From: Streptomyces sp. SLBN-118 | Lineage (GTDB): Bacteria; Actinomycetota; Actinomycetes; Streptomycetales; Streptomycetaceae | DNA: 64,000 nt | Direction: 5' to 3' | NCBI RefSeq assembly: GCF_006715635.1 | Contig: NZ_VFNP01000002.1 | Span: 186,001-250,000 of the forward strand | Shown here: positions 52,875 to 61,647 of the stretch, piece after piece | Layout: the number at the start of each line of letters is the position of its first letter | Position numbering within the stretch: position 1 is the stretch's first letter | The notes under the pieces: model-generated | Seen by the model: only the letters and a program-made list of their open reading frames with translations | What the model was told of the DNA's origin: nothing | Databases searched by the model: none | Position numbers and translations under genes: made by a program

Positions 52875-52878
52875 CTAG
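51925..52878 (+). CDS. IS481-family transposase
   Basis: 317 residues, intact. N-terminal HTH (TLRRAAERFQVSPTTAQRWA; MADRSCRPHHSPRRTPTRAE) and a retroviral-type integrase core: first Asp in HVDIKKLGNIPDGGG, second in VQRVLTDNGSCYKSHLW, Glu in RPQTNGKVERFNRTLLDEWA. Ends with YNHHRGHTALKGQPPASRV typical of IS481. The stop codon TAG lies in the right CTAG flank, so the last codon pair is supplied by the target site. Confidence 0.95.
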   Translation: MPHRNAPLTETGRLRLALCVVDDGWTLRRAAERFQVSPTTAQRWAGRYRELGEAGMADRSCRPHHSPRRTPTRAERRIIKVRVLRRWGPARIAYLLGLNPATVHRVLTRYRLARLTHLDRVTGRAVRRYEHAAPGDLVHVDIKKLGNIPDGGGHKVLGRLAGRKNRAGAGMSFLHNAVDDHCRLAYSEILIDEKKETAVGFWQRANDFFTAAGITVQRVLTDNGSCYKSHLWRNSLAQQGISHKLPRPYRPQTNGKVERFNRTLLDEWAYAKAYRTETERRDAYPIWLHTYNHHRGHTALKGQPPASRVPNLTGQYT

Positions 52879-52880
52879 CC

Positions 52881-52903
52881 CGGCCCGGCCGATGGCCGGG
52901 CCG
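52881..52903 (-). terminator. Hairpin after methyltransferase
   Basis: Perfect 10-bp stem CGGCCCGGCC with a 3-base loop, 15 bases beyond the minus-strand methyltransferase stop and just outside the IS481 element. Confidence 0.7.
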
Positions 52904-52917
52904 AGGAGGGGCCGGCC

Positions 52918-53658
52918 TCAAGCCGACTTGCGCCACACGGAGATGTGCTTCGCGGAGTCCTGGGTGAACGGAGCCCCGTCCCAGTCCGCGACGCGCCGTT
53001 CCAGCTCAAGCCCTGCGATCCGTGCCATCAGGTCGAGCTCCGCCGGCCACGCGTACCGGTGTCGGGAGTAGCCGCGGCGGTATCGGCCGTCATTGCCGTC
53101 GCGGGTGAGGTGCTGCGAGACGAGAATCTGCTCGACCAGGTCGAAGGTGTCGAAGCCGAGATGCCGCTCCGAGACATCGAACGGCACGGCGACCTGGCCG
53201 GGCGGCAGGAACCGCAGCGGCGGCACGCCCAGTTCGATGACAAATCGACCGCCGGGCGCAAGGTGACGTGCGGCGTTGCGGAAGCACTCCACCTGCTCGT
53301 CCTGCGTGAGCAGATTCGTGATGGTGTTGTAGACGAGGTAGACCACGGTGAACTCGCCGGGGACGACGGTCGTGGCCATGTCCCCAATGGCGACCGGGAG
53401 CGTGTCCTCGTCGATCTTGCGCCGCAGGACCGCAGCCATGTGTTCGGACAGTTCGATGCCCACTACCTGCACGCCGCGTTCCCGGAGCGGGAGGCCCACT
53501 CGTCCGGTTCCGATGGCGAACTCCAGTGCCCGGCCGTCTCCGGCGAGTTCGGCGAGGAAGGCGAGAGTCGGTCCGAGAACGGCGGCCGAGGACATCTCGG
53601 TCTCCTCGGCGTCGTAGCGGTCGGCGGTCGCACGGGTCCACAGCTCACTGCTCGTCAC
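52918..53658 (-). CDS. Class I SAM-dependent methyltransferase
   Basis: 246 residues. SAM motif I LEFAIGTGRVGLPLRERGVQ, motif II VVGIELSEHMAAVL, IGDMATTVVPGEFTVVYLVY, and CFRNAARHLAPGGRFVIEL (motif III). C-terminal RYAWPAELDLMARIAGLELE and HISVWRKS. Small-molecule type, substrate unknown. Intact; its 3' end is next to the IS481 insertion but undisturbed. Confidence 0.9.
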   Translation of the reverse strand: MTSSELWTRATADRYDAEETEMSSAAVLGPTLAFLAELAGDGRALEFAIGTGRVGLPLRERGVQVVGIELSEHMAAVLRRKIDEDTLPVAIGDMATTVVPGEFTVVYLVYNTITNLLTQDEQVECFRNAARHLAPGGRFVIELGVPPLRFLPPGQVAVPFDVSERHLGFDTFDLVEQILVSQHLTRDGNDGRYRRGYSRHRYAWPAELDLMARIAGLELERRVADWDGAPFTQDSAKHISVWRKSA

Positions 53659-54042
53659 GGGCGGCCACTTTGCCGGGCGTGGAAGGGTGCTGTCGACGCA
53701 TTTACGAAGGTGGTAGGCCAGCCATCCCCTGGGGACTCAAGAACGCTCTCCCGTCAGCCACTGCACGGGCGATCGGACGAATGGACGCCGGGGTGACTTC
53801 GCTGGTTGGTGAAGAGGCCAACTGGGGGCTGGGGGCGCGTCGACCAGGCAGGTGGTGGCCCCTGCCACCCGGCCAAGCCGCGCGCGGCAGGCCGGGGGCC
53901 GAGCGGCTGGGCGGCCGACGGCTCAGCCGTCAACGGCCGATGGCGGTGTCGCCGCGCCGACTCCCGGTACAGCGCAACCGGTAACGGACCGGGGGCGTTT
54001 CCCGGCCGGGGGGCCAACCCGAGGCGGCTGGGCCCCCGGCGC
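53659..54042. other. Intergenic region without recognised gene
   Basis: Only weakly biased short frames. Contains the promoter region of the methyltransferase and the 3' flank of the membrane-protein gene. Confidence 0.35.
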
Positions 54043-54840
54043 TCAGGCCTGAGCCGGTGAGTTCCCGCTGGGTGTGTCCGCGACGCGAACGGCCCGGACC
54101 CGCCGGGCCACCACCCACAGCCGTGCCAGCGCGACCGCGGTTCCGGCGCCGACGGGAACAAGCGGCCAGAACGCGGGACGGTTCCCGAAAGCCGCGCACA
54201 CGATCAGCACGAGAATCGTCGCCACTCCGACGAAGAACCCGAGCACGCAGGGCCCGGACCGGTCCTGCCGCTCCAGCCGCACCAGGCCGCTGAGGCCGGC
54301 CAGGTACCCGGCGGCGGCCACGACGAGGGCGATCAGATAACCCATGAGCAGCGGGTACAACACGAACAGCGTGATGTCCCACGCCCCAGGGTGCCAACCC
54401 GGCCACACGTCACGCCCATTGATCTCCACAACCCGCCCGCGCCACAGACCCGCCTCGACCCGCTGTCCCTTGTGGAGGTCGTACGCGCGCTCGTTCGGGA
54501 CGCCGTCCACCGCCTTCCGTTCGTCGCCGATGCGCAGTTCGATCGTGTACTCGGTGTGTACGAACCAGTGGCCGCTGCCGCCGTCCTGGCCTCCGCCCTC
54601 TCTCCCGGACTCCGTGTGGGACGTCAGCTCCGTAATAGTGGCCTCGGCGGTGCGCAGCGACCCGTTCGACCGCGCAAGAGCGACGGCCGTCTCCTCGTAG
54701 GTGCGCACGGCGAGCAGCAGGATCAGGGCAGCCATGACGAGGCGTAACACCGCGCGCGCCAAACGGGCTCCTACTGTCTTGGCCCGCCTCGTGCCCGGTC
54801 TCGTCTGCGACGTCGCGTCCCCGGTCGGGTCCTGCATCAT
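54043..54840 (-). CDS. Multi-pass membrane protein with extracytoplasmic domain
   Basis: 265 residues. N-terminal helix (about 24-45, ARAVLRLVMAALILLLAVRT), an extracytoplasmic beta-type domain (TAEATITELTSHTESG; HTEYTIELRIGDERKAVDG; GQRVEAGLWRGRVVEINGRD), then four hydrophobic helices (ITLFVLYPLLMGYLIALVVA; VLGFFVGVATILVLIVCAAF and others). Unknown function; the layout recalls DUF3592-like proteins with extra helices. ATG at 54840 follows GGGGGGA. No operon partner. Confidence 0.65.
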   Translation of the reverse strand: MMQDPTGDATSQTRPGTRRAKTVGARLARAVLRLVMAALILLLAVRTYEETAVALARSNGSLRTAEATITELTSHTESGREGGGQDGGSGHWFVHTEYTIELRIGDERKAVDGVPNERAYDLHKGQRVEAGLWRGRVVEINGRDVWPGWHPGAWDITLFVLYPLLMGYLIALVVAAAGYLAGLSGLVRLERQDRSGPCVLGFFVGVATILVLIVCAAFGNRPAFWPLVPVGAGTAVALARLWVVARRVRAVRVADTPSGNSPAQA

Positions 54841-55120
54841 CGGGTCCCCCCTCGCCTTCCGTTCGGGGACGTGCGAAAGCTGTCCCACCGGATCACACGC
54901 CGCACGCCCGGTCTTGGTTGCGGCCCTCCTCGATGACGACGCAGGGTCAGAAGTGGAGGTGGCGGAGCGATAGTTGGTGAGCTGTGGCGATGGCTGCGGA
55001 TGACAGCCGCGGGTCACCGACCAACGAGGGGCGCCGGCCGGGGCGCTGCAGGTCAGGCTGGAAGATCACCACTAAGGGTTTTGCAGCCTCCCACGCCGTC
55101 AGAGAGCGGAGGGCTTGCGC

Positions 55121-55479
55121 ATGTTCAGACACCGAGCAGCCAAAGCGAGCGGGATTATCACCTCCGTCAGTGCAGCGATTGTCGCTGCCTTCTCATGTCG
55201 ACATTCACTCCTGCGTCAGACGCCACGACCACCACTCCCGTCGGCCAGCTCGCCGATCCGGTGCTGGTCGGCGCGGGCGGCATCGCCACGTCCGGCTCGG
55301 GCGACACCACGACCGCCAACCTGCTGGACAGCATCTCAGGCACCGTGTTCACCGCAGGACAACGCCTACCCCGACGGCACGGCGTCGAGTTCACCCTGCA
55401 CGCGGGCAGCTACGACTGACAGTTCATGCCCCAGGCAGGCAAGCCCTACAGCCACAGCGGCACCACCAGCTGCCACTGA
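55121..55479 (+). pseudogene. Degenerate secreted-protein gene
   Basis: An ATG with GGAGGG eight bases upstream starts RHRAAKASGIITSVSAAIVA then AAFSC, a signal-peptide-like N-terminus. A frameshift leads to TPASDATTTTPVGQLADPVL, VGAGGIATSGSGDTTTANLL and DSISGTVFTAGQ. Another shift gives VEFTLHAGSYD, an in-frame TGA, then QFMPQAGKPYSHSGTTSCH and stop. Two shifts and one stop indicate decay. No family recognised. Confidence 0.4.
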
Positions 55480-55617
55480 CCCGGTCCGGGTCCGTCTTGC
55501 TGAAGTGCCGTGCCGCACTGGGTGCGCCCGTCGCGCCCGCCGCGGCACGGCACAACCCACAACCACTGGCGGTCGCCCCAACTCTGGTCAGCCCAGGCAT
55601 CACCCCTGGAGCTTGAG

Positions 55618-55891
55618 GCCTCCAAACCAGGCCCGACCAGCAAGGGCACGAACTCCACGACGCTGCGCGAGGCAACACCGTTGAGCACGTACGGATCAGT
55701 GGCAGGATCTGGTCAAGGTCCTCGACAGGCATCCCGGCAGCGAGGTAGACGCCACCCACCAAAGGAACTTGGCGCACAGCTGCCAGAAGCAGTCGCCGTG
55801 AAATGAGGTCGTCCAGCCAGTCGCCGTGAGCTGGTCTCCACGGGTCCACTTCCTCCAGCGGTGCCGTATAGGCCACTGTGACAACGAACAT
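55618..55891 (-). pseudogene. YciI-family protein, frameshifted
   Basis: MFVVTVAYTAPLEEVDPWRP, HGDWLDDLISRRLLLAAVRQ and VPLVGGVYLAAGMPVEDLDQ, then after a one-base deletion DPYVLNGVASRSVVEFVPLL and VGPGLEA. The order and length match YciI domains (small dimeric ferredoxin-fold proteins; the His-Asp region of this family is only partly present). The single missing base, in CTGCCACT where CTGGCCACT is expected, breaks the frame. Either a recent pseudogene or a sequence error. Confidence 0.65.
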
Positions 55892-56043
55892 GTTCGGACC
55901 GTAGCCGAACCCGAAGTACCCCAGCGACCCAATTCCCTGATCCGGTGTGTCAGCACCCGCAGTACTTGACGCGGTGCCAGCGGCACCCGCCCCCGAAACC
56001 ACCTGGATCAGCGTCTGCGTACCAGCGTGACTGGGAAGCGTGG

Positions 56044-58671
56044 CTACGGCAGCGACAGGCGTGACGAGTCGGGCCCCTGGCACCGCGCCGGACCGGCGAG
56101 GTGGTGGTGCAGGTCGATGTGGCGAAACTGGTGTACCGCTCCTACCTGGCGCAGTACGCCGCGTCGTTCGTGGGCATCGGTGAGGAAGGCTGTCAGGTTC
56201 CAGGGGAGGTGTCGGCGCATCGCCAGGTGGTGGCGGGTGAGCGTGTAGTACCACCAGGCGTTGTGGCTGAGCGCTGCCGCGAGCCCGACGGTGATTCCGT
56301 AGGCGAGGCCGCGGTCGAGAATGTGGGGCGGACTCATCTGGATCTTCCCGGAGCCTGCCGCTCCACGGGTCAGACCGTACGGGAACCCGTCGTTTACGGC
56401 GTACTCGATGCCGTAGCAGAGCAGGAACGCGGCGCCGACGGCGAGGCCGATCGCGGCCCACAGCCTGCAGAATGTATTGCGGTCCTGCTCCAGGAGGGCG
56501 GTCGGACCGACCGCTGTGGTGAGGTCGGCCGGTTTGCCCGTCAGGCCGTGGACGAGTCCTACGGCGAGCCCGAACGCGCAGGCGAAAGACAGCATCGTGG
56601 CTAACGTGTAGGAGGGAAGGCCGGTGAGGAGGGACTGGAGTCTCAGGACGGCCCAGTGGGTGATGCCGATGGTCGAGCCGCTGGCGAGTCCGACCGTGAA
56701 ACCCCGCCAGTCCCAGGCCCACTCGGTGCGGACGGTCGGGGCGGCGCCCGGGCGGCGCACGGACAGGCTGCTCGCCCGCGCACCGACGGCTCCGCCGGCC
56801 AGGCCGTAGACGGCCCCGTTGCCGAGGGCACCGGTGGCTGCGGCCGCAGGTCCGTAGCCGGGCCGGAAGGAGAACCAGAGGCCGACACCAGCGGTGAAGC
56901 CGAGGAAGCACATACGCGAGTCCCAGGCCCAGTTAGTCCCCGCGTCCCCGGCCCCCCGGCGACGGTTGGTGAGTCTGCTGGACAGCGCACCGACGATCCC
57001 GCCTGCGAAGCCGTAGGCGAGCCCGTTGGCGGTCGTCGTCGTCAGCGATCCCGCCTGCCCAGAAACCAGGGCGTGGGTAATCCCCTCGGCGAGGCCCCCG
57101 GTCAGGCCCGCAGCGATGCCGCAGCCGATACCGCCCGCGATCCCTCCGGCCAGGCCACCAACGATCGCGGCAGGCGGGCCCGTAAGCCACCCGGTGTCCA
57201 GGCCGGCAAGCAGAGCGGTGAATCTGCCCACCGCGGCGGTGGCGACCCAGGCCACGGCACCCAGCACGGCTGCCGTCATCATCTGGGCGCTACGGGATGG
57301 CAGTGCACGGCGCAGCTGCCACCAGGCCAGGTCGGTGGTGCCGCCCAGGGTGTGCTGCAGGTGCCGTGCCAGATACCGCAGGGCGTCCTCGGCCTGCCGG
57401 GCAGACCACCGGCAGGGATAGCGCGGATGCGGCCGGTAGGCGGCGGGCACGAACGCGTCGAACAGATGGCTCCGAACCGCGGCGGGATCGGGGAAGCGGA
57501 TGGGATCGCACAGGTCCGCGGGCGCAGGGAGGGCGGCGGCCTGCTCCCCCGGACGGGGGTTGTACACCGTCCTGGCAAGGAAGAGCATCAGCGGTGTGGT
57601 CAACGCCCGTGCCACAGGGCTGTCGGTGCCGAGCAGGCGGATCACCGGTTCCCACCGGGCAGCCGCCGGCGTGTCCTGTCCCCCGGCGTCCCTGCGCAGG
57701 TAGTCGGCGATATCCGGCGCGTCGAGCGGCCGCAGTTCGACTGCGGCGGCACCGCACAACCTGACCGGTACCCCGCAGGCCGGGCCCAGCGTGTCCCCGT
57801 ACTCGGTCACCCGGCTCGACAGCACCACTGGCTGGCCCAGTGGCAGGGCGGCATTGATCGAGTCCAGCGCGACGCCGCGGAACCGTTCGGGAATCTCGTC
57901 GAATCCGTCCAGGATCGGCAGGATCAACCGGTGCTCCAGCAGCGCCCGGGCATGGCCGACCTGCCCGGCGTGCCCCGCCTGCGGGTCGCCGAGACCGGTG
58001 TAGTCACGCGCGAGCCGTTCCGCCATCCAGTCCTCCAGCGTCTGCTCCCCCGGATTCCATGAGGCCAGCGAGAACAGCACCGGCACCGCGCCGCCCTGTC
58101 CGCGCTCGGCGACAAGGGACAGCAGCAGACGGATCAGCAGCATCGTCTTGCCGCTCCCGGGACCTCCGAGGAGCAGAAGGCGGCGGGTCGGCACCCGTCG
58201 AAGGAACACCTCGGTGATCTCCCCGCCGGTACCGGCCAGTTCGGCGGGCGCAGTGACCCATCCGTCGGGATCGCGCATCCGGCCGGACGGCCAGCTCTCG
58301 GCCATCTCCCACAGGAGGGACCACGACTCGGCGAACCGCTCATCGGCTGCCTGCCAGGACACCGGAACTGGATAGGGGTCGTTCAGCCGACGCACCCGAG
58401 CCTCGGCGTCCCATTGGCCGCGCACCGCGACCGCCAGCCGATCAGCGATCTCGGCCACGCCGTGTCCACGCCCCTCGGCCGCCTCCTGCTGATCGGCGCA
58501 GAACGCCGCCCAGGACAGATACAGACCGCCCACCGACGGAAGCAGCGCCGCCACCGTCCCGGCCACCGGCAGGTCGAACCGGGAGGCGACCCACACGGCT
58601 CCTGCCATGCCGCCAACCGCCAGCACGAGATAGAGCACACCGACCCGTCGCGTCCGCCGACCACCACCCAT
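56044..58671 (-). CDS. Membrane-embedded NACHT-domain NTPase (STAND family)
   Basis: 875 residues. N-terminal pair of helices (about 10-30 and 36-58), linker, then a NACHT ATPase: Walker A LLLLGGPGSGKTMLLIRLLL (GxxxxGKT 169-176), Walker B LILPILDGFDEIPERF (250-262), sensor region PVVLSSRVTEYG, and the winged/helical part ending LARHLQHTLGGT. Residues ~490-810 are a polytopic region of Gly-rich helices (GGLAGGIAGGIGCGIAAGLT, GLAEGITHALVSGQ, YGLAGGAVGARAS). The end, GVLRQVGAVHQFRH, is a hallmark of this Streptomyces family. STAND NTPases are ligand-triggered switches; some NACHT proteins defend against phage. No effector gene is adjacent. Confidence 0.9.
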   Translation of the reverse strand: MGGGRRTRRVGVLYLVLAVGGMAGAVWVASRFDLPVAGTVAALLPSVGGLYLSWAAFCADQQEAAEGRGHGVAEIADRLAVAVRGQWDAEARVRRLNDPYPVPVSWQAADERFAESWSLLWEMAESWPSGRMRDPDGWVTAPAELAGTGGEITEVFLRRVPTRRLLLLGGPGSGKTMLLIRLLLSLVAERGQGGAVPVLFSLASWNPGEQTLEDWMAERLARDYTGLGDPQAGHAGQVGHARALLEHRLILPILDGFDEIPERFRGVALDSINAALPLGQPVVLSSRVTEYGDTLGPACGVPVRLCGAAAVELRPLDAPDIADYLRRDAGGQDTPAAARWEPVIRLLGTDSPVARALTTPLMLFLARTVYNPRPGEQAAALPAPADLCDPIRFPDPAAVRSHLFDAFVPAAYRPHPRYPCRWSARQAEDALRYLARHLQHTLGGTTDLAWWQLRRALPSRSAQMMTAAVLGAVAWVATAAVGRFTALLAGLDTGWLTGPPAAIVGGLAGGIAGGIGCGIAAGLTGGLAEGITHALVSGQAGSLTTTTANGLAYGFAGGIVGALSSRLTNRRRGAGDAGTNWAWDSRMCFLGFTAGVGLWFSFRPGYGPAAAATGALGNGAVYGLAGGAVGARASSLSVRRPGAAPTVRTEWAWDWRGFTVGLASGSTIGITHWAVLRLQSLLTGLPSYTLATMLSFACAFGLAVGLVHGLTGKPADLTTAVGPTALLEQDRNTFCRLWAAIGLAVGAAFLLCYGIEYAVNDGFPYGLTRGAAGSGKIQMSPPHILDRGLAYGITVGLAAALSHNAWWYYTLTRHHLAMRRHLPWNLTAFLTDAHERRGVLRQVGAVHQFRHIDLHHHLAGPARCQGPDSSRLSLP

Positions 58672-58920
58672 GGCCGGATTCTCCAGCAGCGGACCGGCAC
58701 GCCCCGGGAAGAGCGGCGCTGCTCCCCTGTATGAGTGACTGGAACCGGGCTGCGGACAGATGCCGTACTGCCCCAACCTCCCTTCGTCGAGCGCACGGTG
58801 GTCACGGCAGGAGTCGTGGGGGCAGCTTGTCGAGCCGCCGCACGAGATGCTGTTCAGCCGGGCAGCGTGCGTCGATGGGCAAGCTCCCGGCCCCCGAACG
58901 CAGCGGTCGGCACGAGCCGG

Positions 58921-60549
58921 TCAGTTCACCTTCGGCGTGGCTCGGGCGATGATCGCGGCGAGGTCGGCACCGGACGGAAGAGTGCCCAGGGCATGGCCCC
59001 AGTCGCCGCCCAGCCGGGAGGCGCAGAAGGCGTCGGCCACTGCAGGATGCCCGTACCGGACGAGCAGGGAACCCTGGAGCACCAGCGCCATCCGCTCGAC
59101 GATGCGGCGGGCCCTCATCTCGATGTCCTCCAGGTCGGCGAGTTCGGCCCGCAGCCGGAGCACGGCGTCGTCCAGCCGTGCATCGGCTCCGGTGGCGGCA
59201 GACACCTCGTTGAAGAACGCTTCCACTGCCTGCGGCTCCTTGGCCATGGCCCGCAGCACGTCCAGTGCGGCGACGTTGCCCGACCCCTCCCAGATGGACA
59301 TCAGCGGGGATTCGCGGAACAGCCGGGGCATGCCCGACTCTTCGACGTATCCGTTGCCTCCCAGACACTCCAGCGCCTCGGCGGTGTGTGCCGGCCAGCG
59401 CTTGCAGACCCAGTACTTACTGACGGCCAGTGCAAGGCGCTTGAACACCGTCTCGGACGCGTCGCCGCGCACGGACCGGTCGGTGGCACCGGCCAGCCGC
59501 ATCATGAGCACGGTCGCGGCCTCGGACTCGACCGCCAGATCGGCCAGGACGTTGCGCATCAGCGGCTGGTCGACGAGGTACTTGCCGAAGGCCTGCCGGT
59601 GCACAGCGTGGTGGGTGGCCGTGACCACACCCTGCCGCATCCCGGACGCGGCACCGATCACACAGTCCAGCCGGGTCAGGTTGACCATCTCGATGATCGT
59701 GTGCACGCCCCGGCCCTCGTCGCCCACCCGCCAGGCGACCGCGTTCTCGTACTCCACCTCCGAGGACGCGTTGGACTTGTTGCCGAGCTTGTCCTTCAGA
59801 CGCATCAGCCGCAGCGGGTTGAGCGTACCGTCGGACAGCACACGAGGGACCAGGAAACAGGTCAGGCCCTCGGGTGCCTGGGCGAGCGTCAGGAACACGT
59901 CGCACATCGGCGCTGAGGTGAACCACTTGTGCCCGGTCAGGCGGTACGAGCCTTCCGCCTGCGGCCGTGCCACGGTGGTGTTGGCGCGGACGTCGGAGCC
60001 GCCCTGCTTCTCGGTCATCGACATGCCGGCCAGGAGGCCGGACTTGGTGAGCGGCGCGCGCAGCCCGAAGTCGTACGATCCCGCCGACAGCAACGGCTCG
60101 TACTCGCCTGCCAGTTCGGGGCTCTGGCGCAGGGCAGGTATCGCGGCGTAGGTCATGCTGATGGGGCAGCCGTGGCCGGCTTCGGCCCGCCAGGTGTAGA
60201 ACTTGGCGGCGCGGGCGACGTGCGCACCCTCGCGGTCGTCGGCCCAGACCGCGGCGTGCAGGCCGTGCGTCACGGCCGTGCGCATCAGCTCGTGCCAGGC
60301 CGGGTGGAACTCCACGGTGTCGATGCGGTGCCCGTACCGGTCATGCGTACGCAGAACCGGCGGGTGCTCGTTGGCCAGCCGTCCCCATTCCTGGACCTCG
60401 GCGGAACCCGATAGTCGCCCGAGCCGGTGCACCTCGTCGGTGGCCCAGCTCGCACCCTCGCGGACGAGACCATCGAGCAGGGCGAGGTCCTCGGCGGTGT
60501 CGTGGCCCACGAGCTCGGGTACCTGGTTGAACACGTCATGCGTCGTCAC
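58921..60549 (-). CDS. aidB: AidB-like acyl-CoA dehydrogenase
   Basis: 542 residues, the size of E. coli AidB (alkylation-response flavoprotein) and longer than metabolic acyl-CoA dehydrogenases. Seen: GCPISMTYAAIPALRQ, flavin loop GMSMTEKQGGSDVRANTTVA, the AidB-type RLKDKLGNKSNASSEVEYEN, and ECLGGNGYVEESGMPRLFRE with SIWEGSGNVAALDV. The C-terminal ~100 residues form the extra helical domain that binds DNA in AidB. The GTG start overlaps the TetR stop (GTGA). Function by homology: isovaleryl-CoA-dehydrogenase-like activity and/or DNA protection. Confidence 0.9.
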   Translation of the reverse strand: MTTHDVFNQVPELVGHDTAEDLALLDGLVREGASWATDEVHRLGRLSGSAEVQEWGRLANEHPPVLRTHDRYGHRIDTVEFHPAWHELMRTAVTHGLHAAVWADDREGAHVARAAKFYTWRAEAGHGCPISMTYAAIPALRQSPELAGEYEPLLSAGSYDFGLRAPLTKSGLLAGMSMTEKQGGSDVRANTTVARPQAEGSYRLTGHKWFTSAPMCDVFLTLAQAPEGLTCFLVPRVLSDGTLNPLRLMRLKDKLGNKSNASSEVEYENAVAWRVGDEGRGVHTIIEMVNLTRLDCVIGAASGMRQGVVTATHHAVHRQAFGKYLVDQPLMRNVLADLAVESEAATVLMMRLAGATDRSVRGDASETVFKRLALAVSKYWVCKRWPAHTAEALECLGGNGYVEESGMPRLFRESPLMSIWEGSGNVAALDVLRAMAKEPQAVEAFFNEVSAATGADARLDDAVLRLRAELADLEDIEMRARRIVERMALVLQGSLLVRYGHPAVADAFCASRLGGDWGHALGTLPSGADLAAIIARATPKVN

Positions 60550-61145
60550 GGCTGGACTCCTAGGGCGCGGCGGGCGAAGGCGATGAGGGCGGGAATGGTG
60601 TCGGGACCGGCCGAACCGGCCGCGAGGGGGCCGACCAGGGCTTCGCTGATGGCTCCCACCATCGCGGTGGCGCTCACCTCGGGGTCCTGATCGGGCAGTT
60701 CACCGCGGGCGATGCCCTCGGTGATGTAGCGGGCGAAGCCGTCGGCGTAGGCGCGGCGGAAAGCCAGGCGCTCGGAGCCGACGGCGGGGTCCACGGGCTC
60801 GGCGAGCAGGGCGTAGGCGAGCCGGGGCGACGCGAGGGCGCGGCCGGCGAAGGTCTCGACGATCGCGGCCAGCCGGGCACCCATGGTCTCTTCCAGGTCC
60901 GCCGCCCGGGTCACCGCGTCGATCTCGCGCTGCGATGCGGTACGGAAGACCTCCGCCACCAGGTCGGACTTGGCCGGGAAGTGGCGGTAGACGCTGCCGG
61001 TCGCCACATCGGCGCGCGCGGCGACGGCGGCGACCGAGCAGCCTGCGTAGCCCTGCTCGGCGACGATGTCCAGCGCAGCCATGAGTATCCGCTCGCGCAG
61101 AGCGGTCAGCCGGGCCTGCATTCCGGGTGTTCTGCGGTAGGCCAC
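60546..61145 (-). CDS. TetR-family regulator of aidB operon
   Basis: 199 residues. HTH: QARLTALRERILMAALDIVA, EQGYAGCSVAAVAARADVAT, SVYRHFPAKSDLVAEVFR. The GTG at 61145 (VAYRRTP) matches the usual start of this family; an ATG eight codons later is possible. A perfect 14-bp palindrome lies nine bases upstream. Overlap with aidB means both are translated from one message, giving autoregulated control. Confidence 0.92.
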   Translation of the reverse strand: MAYRRTPGMQARLTALRERILMAALDIVAEQGYAGCSVAAVAARADVATGSVYRHFPAKSDLVAEVFRTASQREIDAVTRAADLEETMGARLAAIVETFAGRALASPRLAYALLAEPVDPAVGSERLAFRRAYADGFARYITEGIARGELPDQDPEVSATAMVGAISEALVGPLAAGSAGPDTIPALIAFARRALGVQP

Positions 61146-61153
61146 ACAAGAAG

Positions 61154-61167
61154 TGAACCATGGTTCA
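61154..61167 (-). promoter_or_regulatory. Perfect palindromic TetR operator
   Basis: TGAACCATGGTTCA, an exact 14-bp palindrome extended with AT-rich flanks, immediately upstream of the tetR start. TetR proteins bind such sites to block their own operon. Confidence 0.8.
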
Positions 61168-61647
61168 TTTGTTTGACTCAAGAGGCGTCCGCCACCAAGC
61201 TCCCGACAGCACACGAGGGACGGCTCCGGACGCGTCCTCCGGCGGCACGACGCGGTCCCGGCCGGCAGCGGACGAGGACCACGCGCGGAGGGATCAGCGT
61301 CCGTCTCCGCCCACCGCCCGGCCGAAGCGGAAAAGATCTGGCCGGCTGCCGGACGCGAAGCCACTCTGGGTGCGGTCTCTCCGCCGGTTACGCAGGAGAA
61401 CCTGTCGTCGACGATCTGCCGCAGTGGCGGCTACAGGCTGATGACCTGCAGCAGCTTCTGAAGCTGATCGAGCAATCCCTGAGACCGAGAGCGCGTCTGT
61501 GAATTTGTCAGACCGACGCGGTGGGTGCACGCTCGGCGTAGGGCGCCCCCTGCCGCGATGAATGCGAGCCGGGTCGCGAGTCTGGTCTGGTGAGAGTCGT
61601 AGGGCGTCGTACGACACCGCCCGGCACGAGACACCCCGGAGGACACC
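61168..61647. other. Intergenic region between tetR-aidB and DUF899 gene
   Basis: No intact gene. A plus-strand tail (EPVVDDLPQWRLQADDLQQL, then IEQSLRPRARL, stop near 61502) is a possible fragment. The DUF899 gene has GGAGG upstream of its ATG. Confidence 0.35.

Noticed and set aside
56044..56911. Downstream frame of the NACHT gene considered as a fused or partner gene
   Set aside because: The translation past the NACHT stop is a separate YciI pseudogene, not a conserved effector partner.
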